A stretch of DNA of 64,000 bases from assembly GCF_006970445.1 (NCBI RefSeq), contig NZ_CP033877.1:442750-506749 (forward strand), given 5' to 3'. Source of the stretch: Stenotrophomonas maltophilia (GTDB lineage Bacteria > Pseudomonadota > Gammaproteobacteria > Xanthomonadales > Xanthomonadaceae). The position numbers were made by a program, and so were the translations under genes. How positions within the stretch are numbered: the first letter of the stretch is position 1; every line of letters begins with the position of its first letter. The notes under the pieces are model-generated. The model saw only the letters and a program-made list of their open reading frames with translations, was not told the origin of the DNA and ran no database searches. This document shows, piece by piece, positions 7,940-15,816 of this stretch.

Positions 7940-8737
7940 TCAATCGCCGTCGGTTTCGTCCGGGTGGGCCTTCCAGTAGCCGGTCGAGCGGATCCAGTCG
8001 CGCGGCACGCCCAGGTGGCCTTCGATGAACTTGCGCATCATCCGCGCGCGGCGCGATTCGGTGGCAATCCAGTAGAAGACATCGCCGTCCGGCGCTTCGA
8101 AGTCGGTCAGCATGTCTTCCAGCAGCGTGCTGCTGGCCGCCGGGAAGCCGTTGCGCTCCAGCCAGTGGATGCGCACGTTCTCGTACTGCGGCAGGTCCTG
8201 GCGCTCGGCCTCATCGCTCACTTCGATGAAGGCCTGCACCTCGGCACCGTCCGGCAGCACGTCCAGCCAGCGGGCGATGGCTGGCAGCGCGGTTTCATCG
8301 CCGATCAGCACATAGGCATCAAAGCTGTCGGCCACCACGAACGAGCCGCGCGGGCCGCCGATCACCAGCACGTCGCCCGGCTGGGCCTGCTCGGCCCACG
8401 GCCCGGCAATACCCTGGTCGTGCAGCACGAAGTCGATGGCCACCTCGCCGGTTTCATGGTCCCACCAGCGCGGGGTGTAGTCGCGGGCCGGCGAGGGCTC
8501 CTTGCCGGCCGGATAGCTGCGGCCTTCGGCGGTCAGCACCGGCAGCACCATCTCGCCGCTGGCGTTGGGGAAGAACAGCTTGATGTGGTCGTCGGCGCCG
8601 GGCGAATCGAAACCGGCCAGATCGTCGCCGCCCAGCACCACGCGGCGCATGTGCGGGGTGACGTCTTCGGTGCGCAGCACGGTCAGTTCACGGAAGCGCA
8701 CATCCAGGCGCAGGCGCGTGTTGTTGTGTTCGGTCAT
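7940..8737 (-). CDS. siderophore-interacting protein, YqjH/ViuB-type FAD ferric reductase
   Basis: 265 residues of the SIP family. N-terminal FAD-binding barrel with THMRRVVLGGDDLAGF, then DHIKLFFP, YPAGKEPSPARDYTPRWWD (R-D-Y-T-x-R flavin motif) and the EVAIDFVLH-D-x-G-x-AGPWAEQAQPGD block. NAD(P)H half with GGPRGSFV, YVLIGDETALPAIARWL and a C-terminal RMMRKFIEGHLGV followed by STGYWKAHPDETD, typical of SIP proteins. The enzyme reduces ferric siderophores in the cytosol to release iron. It follows the PadR gene by 60 bp on the same strand, mirroring the E. coli yqjI-yqjH partnership. Confidence 0.88.
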   Translation of the reverse strand: MTEHNNTRLRLDVRFRELTVLRTEDVTPHMRRVVLGGDDLAGFDSPGADDHIKLFFPNASGEMVLPVLTAEGRSYPAGKEPSPARDYTPRWWDHETGEVAIDFVLHDQGIAGPWAEQAQPGDVLVIGGPRGSFVVADSFDAYVLIGDETALPAIARWLDVLPDGAEVQAFIEVSDEAERQDLPQYENVRIHWLERNGFPAASSTLLEDMLTDFEAPDGDVFYWIATESRRARMMRKFIEGHLGVPRDWIRSTGYWKAHPDETDGD

Positions 8738-8797
8738 GGGGATACCTGCAAAGGTGTCGCGCGGGGGCGCGCGGCATGGGGGAGGACCTGGCTGGAT

Positions 8798-9358
8798 TCA
8801 GTCTGGCTGGGTCGTTGAAAACGGTGGGCTCTCGCTACCGGCGGTACCGTTGAGCAGGGCCGAGGCCCGCGTCAGCAGCGCCGCCACTTCTTCCGCCTCG
8901 CCCTCGGCCCAGCGGCCGTGGTGATGCACCAGCGCCCGCTTGAACTCGCGCAGGGCCGTGGCCAGCGGCGGCGGCAGCGAGGCCTTGGTGATCTCGCGGG
9001 CACGATCAAAGGCACGCCGCTGCGCCAGGCGCACCTGGGTGCGCTGCACCTTCAGCTCGAACTCGCCGGCGGCAGTGATGCGGAAGATCCGCTTGCCGTC
9101 CACTTCCTCGGCCTCGATCCAGCCGGCCTGCTCGAAGCTGGCCAGCAGCGGGTACATGGTGCCGGCGCTGGGCGTGTAGGCCTGCATGAACTGGTTGCTG
9201 ATCAGCTGCATCAGCTCGTAGCCATGGCGCGGCTGCTCGCCGATCAGGGCCAGCACCAGCAGGCGCAGGTCGCCGCGGCTGAGTACGCGCGGCTGGCCGT
9301 TGCGGCGGGGCACCGCCGGATCGGTGGAACGAGCTCTGGGAGAAGCGGTACGGCTCAT
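8798..9358 (-). CDS. PadR-family repressor (YqjI-like) of the downstream SIP gene
   Basis: 186 residues from the ATG at 9358; a TTG-started frame 19 codons longer overlaps the operator and is disfavoured. The winged-helix DNA-binding domain is LSRGDLRLLVLALIGEQPRHGYELMQLI...YTPSAGTMYPLLASFEQAGWIEAEEVDGKRIFRIT, the PadR signature (HGYEL, S-x-G-T/V-x-YP-L/T-L). The C-terminal ~90 residues form the dimerisation helices. E. coli YqjI senses nickel through a His/Cys-rich N-terminal extension; here that extension (MSRTASPRARSTDPAV) has no His or Cys. Binding probably occurs at the CGATATATCG repeats immediately upstream, giving autoregulation and control of the SIP gene. Confidence 0.85.
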   Translation of the reverse strand: MSRTASPRARSTDPAVPRRNGQPRVLSRGDLRLLVLALIGEQPRHGYELMQLISNQFMQAYTPSAGTMYPLLASFEQAGWIEAEEVDGKRIFRITAAGEFELKVQRTQVRLAQRRAFDRAREITKASLPPPLATALREFKRALVHHHGRWAEGEAEEVAALLTRASALLNGTAGSESPPFSTTQPD

Positions 9359-9360
9359 TT

Positions 9361-9405
9361 CGATATATCGGTAAACGAGTGTGCAAACGATATATCGATA
9401 TATCG
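9361..9405. promoter_or_regulatory. probable PadR operator: three CGATATATCG palindromes
   Basis: The 10-bp perfect palindrome CGATATATCG occurs at 9361-9370, 9388-9397 and 9396-9405, directly upstream of the PadR start. The last two overlap by two bases, and the first is 27 bp from the second, centre to centre. AT-rich palindromes are the usual PadR binding sites and would lie over or near the promoter of the PadR-SIP operon. Confidence 0.75.
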
Positions 9406-9473
9406 AAGCCGGCAATCATCGATCCGGCCACAAGCAGGTGCGTTTTGGGCCACGGCCGGCCGCGTGCACAGCA

Positions 9474-9500
9474 AAAGGGGCGCCCCTTGCAGGGCGCCCC
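9474..9500 (-). terminator. minus-strand stem-loop with short T run in the gap upstream of aceE
   Basis: GGGGCGCCC and GGGCGCCCC form a perfect 9-bp stem with a 6-nt loop; read on the minus strand it is followed by TTTT. No minus-strand gene lies between it and aceE, so if it works it would end an unannotated small RNA. The remainder of 9406-9903 shows no gene or repeat that I can support; it must hold the aceE promoter. Confidence 0.35.
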
Positions 9501-9903
9501 GGCGATGCTGTGGAAGGGAGCAGGGCCGCCAAGCCCCTCACTCGCGGCCCACGCTGGACCCGCTGCCGGCACCAATCCAGAGGCAGATGCGACATGTTGT
9601 CGCCGGTTCAGTACACCCGCCCGGGGCGCACCTACGGCGGTGCCGGAGTTGCCCTACAACCGTCATCGGCAGCGGTAACACTGCGTCCTGCACATGGGCG
9701 CAGCGGCCCGCAAACGACAGCCCGCGCAGCCGCCAAGGCCCGCCGCAGGGCCCTCAGCGGGCCCGGCAAGCCCCTTGCGGACACTGGCCGGTTGCATCCA
9801 TACGCCTGCGTAGCCAAGTGACGAAAGCCCTTGGTGCGCTACACTTTGCGGTCTAGAAATCTATACAACAGTCGCGCGCGTGCGTGCGGTTATGGGAGCG
9901 CTA

Positions 9904-12591
9904 ATGAACTGGTTGAACGAGGTGCTGAACAACGACCCGAATCCTGTGGAAACCCAGGAGTGGATCGAGTCGTTGAAGGCCGTTATTGATGTCGAGGGCT
10001 CCGAGCGCGCGCATCAGCTGCTGGAAGGCATGGTGGAACTGACCCGTCGTTCGGGCGCCTACCTGCCGTTCTCTCCCACCACCGAGTACGTCAATACCAT
10101 CGAGCCGCAGCTCGAGGCCAAGAGCCCGGGCAATGCCGAGCTGGAATGGCGCATCCGTTCGATCATCCGCTGGAATGCGATGGCCACCGTGGTGCGCGCC
10201 AACCGCAAGCCGGGTGACCTAGGCGGCCACATCGCCTCGTTCGCCTCCGGCGCCACCCTGTACGACGTGGGCTTCAACCACTTCTGGCGCGCCCCGAGCG
10301 AAAACCACCCGGGCGACCTGCTGTTCATCCAGGGCCACAGCGCCCCGGGCATCTACGCGCGTTCCTTCCTGGAAGGCCGCATCAGCGAAGAGCAGCTGGA
10401 CAAGTTCCGCATGGAAGTGGACGGCGGTGGCCTGTCCTCGTACCCGCACCCGTGGCTGATGCCGGAATACTGGCAGACCCCGACCGTGTCGATGGGCCTG
10501 GGCCCGCTGGCCGCCATCTACCAGGCGCAGTTCATGCGCTACCTGGAAAATCGTGGCCTGATCGAGAAGTCCGACCGCAAGGTGTGGTGCTTCATCGGCG
10601 ACGGCGAGAGCGACGAGCCGGAAACCCTGGGTGCCATCGCCCTGGCCGGCCGTGAAGGCCTGGACAACCTGATCTTCGTGGTGAACTGCAACCTGCAGCG
10701 CCTGGACGGCCCGGTGCGCGGCAACGGCAAGATCATCCAGGAACTGGAAGGCGTGTTCCGTGGCGGCGGCTGGAACGTGATCAAGCTGCTGTGGGGCGGT
10801 TACTGGGATGCCCTGCTGGCCAAGGACAGCGACGGCGTCCTGAAGAAGCTGATGATGGAAACCGTCGACGGCGAATACCAGAACTGCAAGGCCTTCGGCG
10901 GCGCGTATACCCGCGAGCATTTCTTCGGCAAGTACCCGGAAACCGCTGCGATGGTCGCCGGCCTCAGCGACGACGACATCTGGCGCCTGAACCGTGGTGG
11001 CCACGACCCGCACAAGGTGTACGCCGCCTACCACCAGGCCGTGAACACCAAGGGCATGCCGACCGTCATCCTGGCCAAGACCGTGAAGGGTTACGGCATG
11101 GGCAGCGCCGGTGAGGCACTGAACCCGACCCACCAGACCAAGAAGCTGGACGACGAAGCGGTGCGCCACTTCCGCGACCGCTTCAACATTCCGGTGACCG
11201 ACGCGCAGCTGGCCGACGGCCAGGTGCCGTTCTACCACCCGGGCCCGGATTCGCCGGAAGTGCAGTACCTGCAGGAACGCCGTGCCGCGCTGGGCGGTTA
11301 CCTGCCGCAGCGCCGCCGCAAGGCCGACAAGACCTTCGTGGCGCCGAAGCTGGAAGCCTACGACCGCCTGCTGAAGAGCAGCGGCGAGCGCAGCTACTCC
11401 ACCACCATGGCGTTCGTGCAGAGCCTGAACATCACCCTGCGTGACAAGGAGCTGGGCCCGCACATCGTGCCGATCGTGGCCGACGAAGCCCGTACCTTCG
11501 GTATGGAAGGCCTGTTCCGCCAGATCGGCATCTACGCGCCGTTCGGCCAGAAGTACAAGCCGGTCGATGCCGACCAGCTGATGTTCTACCGCGAAGACCA
11601 AAGCGGCCAGGTGCTGCAGCAGGGCATCAGCGAGCCGGGCGCGATCAGCTCGTGGATGGCCGCCGGTACCAGCTACTCGGTCAGCAACGTGCCGATGCTG
11701 CCGTTCTACATCTACTACTCGATGTTCGGCTTCCAGCGCGTGGGCGACATCGCCTGGCAGGCCGCCGACATGCGTACCCGCGGCTTCCTGCTGGGTGGCA
11801 CCGCCGGCCGCACCACGCTGAACGGTGAAGGCCTGCAGCACGAAGATGGCTTCAGCCATCTGGTGGCCGGTGGCATCCCGAACGTGCGCAGCTACGACCC
11901 GACCTTCGGCTTCGAAGTGACCGTGGTGCTGCAGCATGGCACCAAGCGCATGATGGAAGACCAGGTGGACGAGTATTACTACGTCACCCTGATGAACGAG
12001 AACTACACCCACCCGGAAATGCCGGAAGGCGCGGCCGAAGGCATCGTCAAGGGCATGTACCTGCTGACCGACGCCGGCAAGCCGAAGAAGGGCGAGCTGC
12101 GCGTGCAGCTGCTGGGCTCGGGCACCATCCTGCGCGAAGCCATTGCCGCCGCCGAGCTGCTGGACAAGGACTTCGGCGTGACCGCCGACATCTGGAGCTG
12201 CCCGAGCTTCAACGAACTGCGTCGCGATGGTTTCGACGTGGAACGTGCCAACCGCCTGCATCCGGAAGGTGAGCAGCGCAAGGCCTACGTGACCGAGCTG
12301 CTGGAAGGCCGCCAGGGCCCGGCGATTGCCGCCACCGACTATGTGCGTGCGTATGCGGATCAGATCCGTGCGTTCGTGCCGATGTCGTACACGGTGCTGG
12401 GTACGGATGGTTTCGGCCGTTCGGATACGCGTGCGAACCTGCGTCGGTTCTTCGAGGTTGACCGGTACTACATCGCGCATGCCGCGATTGCGGCGCTGGC
12501 GAAGGAAGGGAAGATGACCGCGAAGGATGTGGCCCGGGCGATCAAGCAGTACAAGATTGATCCGGAGAAGGCTAATCCTGTTGGGGTTTGA
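9904..12591 (+). CDS. aceE: pyruvate dehydrogenase E1 component, homodimeric type
   Basis: 895 residues, close to the 887 of E. coli AceE. GGGAG lies before the ATG at 9904; a frame open eight codons upstream has no better site. TPP-binding motif GDGESDEPETLGAI...NCNLQRLDGPVRGN, the N-terminal QGHSAPGIYARSFLEGR, and the C-terminal EPGAISSWMAAGTSYS and LQHEDGFSH are all intact. The enzyme decarboxylates pyruvate and acetylates the lipoyl groups of E2, feeding the TCA cycle. No aceF follows; instead GC drops and an accessory segment begins, so aceE is monocistronic here, as in other Xanthomonadaceae where E2 and E3 lie elsewhere. Confidence 0.97.
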   Translation: MNWLNEVLNNDPNPVETQEWIESLKAVIDVEGSERAHQLLEGMVELTRRSGAYLPFSPTTEYVNTIEPQLEAKSPGNAELEWRIRSIIRWNAMATVVRANRKPGDLGGHIASFASGATLYDVGFNHFWRAPSENHPGDLLFIQGHSAPGIYARSFLEGRISEEQLDKFRMEVDGGGLSSYPHPWLMPEYWQTPTVSMGLGPLAAIYQAQFMRYLENRGLIEKSDRKVWCFIGDGESDEPETLGAIALAGREGLDNLIFVVNCNLQRLDGPVRGNGKIIQELEGVFRGGGWNVIKLLWGGYWDALLAKDSDGVLKKLMMETVDGEYQNCKAFGGAYTREHFFGKYPETAAMVAGLSDDDIWRLNRGGHDPHKVYAAYHQAVNTKGMPTVILAKTVKGYGMGSAGEALNPTHQTKKLDDEAVRHFRDRFNIPVTDAQLADGQVPFYHPGPDSPEVQYLQERRAALGGYLPQRRRKADKTFVAPKLEAYDRLLKSSGERSYSTTMAFVQSLNITLRDKELGPHIVPIVADEARTFGMEGLFRQIGIYAPFGQKYKPVDADQLMFYREDQSGQVLQQGISEPGAISSWMAAGTSYSVSNVPMLPFYIYYSMFGFQRVGDIAWQAADMRTRGFLLGGTAGRTTLNGEGLQHEDGFSHLVAGGIPNVRSYDPTFGFEVTVVLQHGTKRMMEDQVDEYYYVTLMNENYTHPEMPEGAAEGIVKGMYLLTDAGKPKKGELRVQLLGSGTILREAIAAAELLDKDFGVTADIWSCPSFNELRRDGFDVERANRLHPEGEQRKAYVTELLEGRQGPAIAATDYVRAYADQIRAFVPMSYTVLGTDGFGRSDTRANLRRFFEVDRYYIAHAAIAALAKEGKMTAKDVARAIKQYKIDPEKANPVGV

Positions 12592-12635
12592 TGTAAGCCT
12601 TTGATTTATATTGCTTTATTGTGGTAATGGGAGCG

Positions 12636-12665
12636 CGCTCGCGCCACCTCATGGTGGCTCGAGCG
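12636..12665 (+). terminator. hairpin after aceE, possible terminator or RNA element
   Basis: CGCTCG-c-GCCACC pairs with GGTGGC-t-CGAGCG around a TCAT loop (one mismatch), followed by a pyrimidine-rich stretch ending in TTTT at about 12684. It probably ends aceE transcription. Its position between aceE and the deaminase operon also makes it a candidate part of an AvcI-like antitoxin RNA. Confidence 0.5.
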
Positions 12666-12735
12666 ACGTTCTTTCACTCGATTTTATCAATGAAGTTGCC
12701 TACACTCGCCACATAGGGGCAGCAGGAAGGATGCA

Positions 12736-12951
12736 ATGAAGACTCAGATCTTCGAATGCCATCGACATAAGGACATGATTTCCGCTAACGGAGATTTCCA
12801 ACAGCTGGAGTTGGATTTCGAGGCCGCTACACGCGTTAGCGCAAAAATTCTGTGCTTTTCAGAACATAGAGCACGGGTTCACGCATTGAGTGAAGGTGAT
12901 GATGCGTCCCGCCGTTTGCTCGAATTTGCCGCGACCCTCCCTGACTGGTAA
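12736..12951 (+). CDS. small protein of unknown function upstream of the antiphage deaminase
   Basis: 71 residues with a good ribosome site (AGGAAGG, five bases before the ATG). Sequence begins MKTQIFECHRHKDMISANGD and has no membrane segment or signal peptide; the C-terminal half is acidic and helical. The stop codon TAA at 12949-12951 is 39 bp before the preferred deaminase start, so the two are co-transcribed. In Vibrio the deaminase AvcD is held inactive by an upstream antitoxin RNA, AvcI, that was at first taken for a small ORF; this ORF occupies the same position, and whether protein or RNA acts here cannot be told from sequence. Confidence 0.5.
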   Translation: MKTQIFECHRHKDMISANGDFQQLELDFEAATRVSAKILCFSEHRARVHALSEGDDASRRLLEFAATLPDW

Positions 12952-12990
12952 ATGACTGCGGTAGACTCCCTAGACAAACAGGGGGTAAGG

Positions 12991-14571
12991 ATGAACGCCG
13001 CGATCGCACCTGTGGGCAAGAATGCCCCAGCAGCCAGTAATGCGCTCTCTAAAGATGCGAGCGATGAGATTCGCTCCAGGCATTCCAAAGAACTAATAAT
13101 CGGGCTGAGCGGCCCGGTTGGCTGTGGTCTAGAGCACGTAAAGCGCGTGCTAAGGCAGCAACTTGAACTGCATGGATATGATGTGGTTGACATAAAAGTG
13201 TCGGCCCAATTCGCGGAACTGGCGAGAAGATTTGGTTTGCCGGAGCCGCCTAGTTCATTTGCGAATGAGTACGAACGAATCAGTGCTTTCCAGGACTTAG
13301 GGAATTCGCTGAGGAGTCGCGTTGGTGGAGACTTGGCTGCGCAGCTTGCAGTAAGCATGATTGCCCAGGATCGAACGGCTAAGAATCCTGGAATGCCTGT
13401 TCAGGATATCAAACCGGGCAGAGTTGCCTACATAATCGATCAACTAAAGAATCCTAGTGAAGCGATACTGCTTCGGGAAATTTACGGAAATATCTTCTAT
13501 CTAATTGGCATCCTAACCGGATATGAAAAGAGGAAGTCTTATCTATCCGCTTTGATGGGAGGTGCTAATGCCGAACAGCTCATTGAACGGGATAGGGCTG
13601 AATCTGGAAGTTCTGGTCAGCAATTGGAAAAGACACTTAAACTTGCTGACTATTTTGTCAGAAATGATAGTGACAATACTCCAGAGCTCGAGGCGCCAAT
13701 ACGTCGATTTGTTAAGCTTCTGCATGGAGCGCCAGGTATAACTCCAACACTTCTTGAGCGAGGAATGCACTCTGCATACAGTGCATCGCTTCGCTCTGCC
13801 TGTTTGTCGAGACAGGTTGGTGCAGCAATCCTGGATTCGGATGGAATTCTAATCTCAACCGGTTGCAACGACGTTCCGAAGGCCGGCGGTGGGCTTTACG
13901 ACGAAAGCGGAAATGATCAGCGTTGCGTGTTTCGAGAGGGTGGAATTTGCTTTAATGATAAGCACAAGGATCGCCTCAGAGATGAGATTGAACAACTTCT
14001 GATTAATCGTGGTGTTGCGAAAAGTCAGGCAAGTTTGCTGGCGCGCGAGATTCGATCGGGAACGCGGCTTAAGGATCTTATTGAGTTCTCACGCGCGGTC
14101 CATGCTGAGATGGACGCGATAATTTCGGCTGCAAGAAGAGGGGGTAGCGCTATTCAAGGGTGCCTGCTTTTCACAACGACCTACCCTTGCCACAATTGTG
14201 CCCGTCATATCGTCGCGGCGGGTATTAGCGCTGTGTACTTTATTGAGCCCTACGGAAAAAGTCTCGCCAGTGAACTGCATGATGACGCGATCAGTCACGC
14301 ACCTTCCTCGTCTGCAGCCTCAGCGACTGGGAAAGTCGCCTTCCTGCATTTTGAAGGAGTCGCTCCTGCACGATTCTCGAGTCTTTTCTTTTCTTTGGAC
14401 TCGAGGAAGGATTCAGCTGGAAAGGCCAGGTTTGTTCGTGAAGAGCAATCTGAAAAGAGAGCGCCTGAACTTCTTGATAATTACAGGGAGCTTGAAGCGA
14501 AAATTAATGAAAGGCTCAAGAAGAAGGTTGATGAAGCGGAGAGCGCTTTCATTCCTGATGGTGTTGCCTAA
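12991..14571 (+). CDS. avcD: antiphage dCTP/deoxycytidylate deaminase (AvcD type)
   Basis: 526 residues from the ATG at 12991, which has AGGGGG five bases upstream; an ATG 13 codons earlier abuts the previous stop without a ribosome site. N-terminal P-loop-like domain (GLSGPVGCG at residue ~38; the usual Walker A lysine is absent). C-terminal cytidine-deaminase-type domain: HAE (His371, Glu373 region) and PCHNC (Cys400, Cys403), the zinc ligands and catalytic Glu; a GCNDVPKAGGGLYDE loop precedes it. Members deplete dCTP/dCMP pools during phage infection and thereby stop phage DNA synthesis. Codon use is AT-richer than the flanks. The stop overlaps the region of the Panacea gene start, indicating an operon. 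Confidence 0.85.
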   Translation: MNAAIAPVGKNAPAASNALSKDASDEIRSRHSKELIIGLSGPVGCGLEHVKRVLRQQLELHGYDVVDIKVSAQFAELARRFGLPEPPSSFANEYERISAFQDLGNSLRSRVGGDLAAQLAVSMIAQDRTAKNPGMPVQDIKPGRVAYIIDQLKNPSEAILLREIYGNIFYLIGILTGYEKRKSYLSALMGGANAEQLIERDRAESGSSGQQLEKTLKLADYFVRNDSDNTPELEAPIRRFVKLLHGAPGITPTLLERGMHSAYSASLRSACLSRQVGAAILDSDGILISTGCNDVPKAGGGLYDESGNDQRCVFREGGICFNDKHKDRLRDEIEQLLINRGVAKSQASLLAREIRSGTRLKDLIEFSRAVHAEMDAIISAARRGGSAIQGCLLFTTTYPCHNCARHIVAAGISAVYFIEPYGKSLASELHDDAISHAPSSSAASATGKVAFLHFEGVAPARFSSLFFSLDSRKDSAGKARFVREEQSEKRAPELLDNYRELEAKINERLKKKVDEAESAFIPDGVA

Positions 14572-14585
14572 TGAAGGGGTCATTT

Positions 14586-15074
14586 ATGTACGACAGTAGG
14601 GCAGTCGCCAATACGGTCCTGGAGTGCGCAGAAAATCGTGGATTAAAGATAACTAATTTATCGCTACAGAAGATCATGTACTTCTGCCACGGATGGCATA
14701 TGGTAGTTTTTGGGTCGCCATTGATAAGGCAGGAATTTGAAGCGTGGCAATACGGACCAGTGCTTCAAAATCTATATAGGGAATTCAAAGGATTTGAGCG
14801 AAAGGCGATTGATGGCAGGTGTACTCAAATTGACCTTGAGACTGGTGCCAGAAAAGTTGTAGAGCCTGTGCAGAAATTGGAAGTCTATAATCTCATTGAC
14901 TCCTGCGTTTGTTTCTATGGGGCGCTGAGGCCTGGGACGCTAGTTGAAATGAGCCATGATCCGGCAGGTCCCTGGCATGATTCTTGGAATTACGAGGGTG
15001 AAGTTAATCCGGGGATGCGAATGCCTAACGAAAGAATTCATGAGTACTTCATGCAGGTGACTCGGCCATTTTAG
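14586..15074 (+). CDS. Panacea-domain (SocA/DUF4065) antitoxin-like protein
   Basis: 162 residues from the ATG at 14586, which has AAGGGG six bases upstream; an ATG at 14571 overlapping the deaminase stop is the alternative. The Panacea domain is clear: MYDSRAVANTVLECAENRGL, ITNLSLQKIMYFCHGWHM, FEAWQYGPVLQNLYREFKGF and a late HDPAGPW HDSWNY-type block. Panacea proteins are antitoxins that neutralise varied toxins encoded next to them; SocA of Caulobacter is an adaptor to ClpXP. The neighbour at 15086 would be the toxin. The third cistron of a deaminase operon is an unusual place for this domain. Confidence 0.82.
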   Translation: MYDSRAVANTVLECAENRGLKITNLSLQKIMYFCHGWHMVVFGSPLIRQEFEAWQYGPVLQNLYREFKGFERKAIDGRCTQIDLETGARKVVEPVQKLEVYNLIDSCVCFYGALRPGTLVEMSHDPAGPWHDSWNYEGEVNPGMRMPNERIHEYFMQVTRPF

Positions 15075-15085
15075 AGGGATATTCC

Positions 15086-15808
15086 ATGTCGAAAATGAAG
15101 GCTCCTAAAGTACCGTCACTGCAGCATCTTGCCCGCACTTGGGATCCTGATCCCGAGAAAGTTAGAAGTACACTGGTGGCATTGGCTAAAAATAGCCCGA
15201 CTTTTAGCTATCAATTGATGTATGAGTTAGTTCAGGACCTGGTTCATGCCAAAATTCCATATGAGCAAATTGAATTCGCAATAAGGTCTCGCGTAGGGCG
15301 GGAGAGTGTCAGAAATAACTTTTTAGAAATTCTTCCGCTGGTTCGTGAAGGTATGGAAGGAATTCGTCCGTCATTCGTCCACAGGGTCGTACCTCGGCAC
15401 TATCCTCTCGGGCGAGGCCTATATGTCCCGTTCTCTCCGCCATTCGTCTACGGTGCGAGTGGCGCTCTTCATATGCCCTGGTTTAGTTTTTGGCGAAGCA
15501 ATCCCCTTTCGGGTGTCAGGCTCAGCCTATTTGCGACAATCATCGATGAAATTGTCGAGCAAGATCCAGATCTCGAGTGTGCAGAGGTAACGATTCTTGA
15601 CTTTAGTGCATCAGGCGCCGCGTCCCCGCGCGAACTTAAGAAAATTAAGCTGAAAGAAATTGAGCGTGTTGATCGAGATAATTTGGTCGAGATGCTCAGA
15701 GTTTACGTATCTGGTTATGAGGCGGCGTGCCGTGATTTGGAGGCGAATGATTTTTCGTCGCTGGAGACTGAGTCGGAGAATGATGCGCAGTTCTTGTTGT
15801 TCGATTAG
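15086..15808 (+). CDS. unrecognised 240-residue protein, candidate toxin of the Panacea pair
   Basis: Starts 11 bp after the Panacea stop with GAGGGA at good spacing. 240 residues, no signal peptide, no convincing membrane helix, though the middle is hydrophobic and Pro/Gly/Trp-rich (LGRGLYVPFSPPFVYGASGA, MPWFSFWRSNPLSGVRLSLF). The C-terminus is acidic (SSLETESENDAQFLLFD). I recognise no toxin family. By the pattern known for Panacea antitoxins the adjacent gene is usually the toxin, so that role is inferred from position only. Low-GC codon use matches the other genes of the segment. Confidence 0.6.
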   Translation: MSKMKAPKVPSLQHLARTWDPDPEKVRSTLVALAKNSPTFSYQLMYELVQDLVHAKIPYEQIEFAIRSRVGRESVRNNFLEILPLVREGMEGIRPSFVHRVVPRHYPLGRGLYVPFSPPFVYGASGALHMPWFSFWRSNPLSGVRLSLFATIIDEIVEQDPDLECAEVTILDFSASGAASPRELKKIKLKEIERVDRDNLVEMLRVYVSGYEAACRDLEANDFSSLETESENDAQFLLFD

Positions 15809-15816
15809 GACTGAGA

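Noticed and set aside
9470..9560. GGAAGGGAGCAG on the plus strand, resembling the SRP (4.5S) RNA loop
   Set aside because: The 5' half of the SRP domain IV motif is absent and the flanks do not pair as required.
10219..12480. Long open frame (753 codons) on the minus strand opposite aceE
   Set aside because: It is antisense to a clear AceE protein, its His/Gln/Ala/Val-rich product is typical of reverse-strand reading in high-GC DNA, and it shows no domain or ribosome site.
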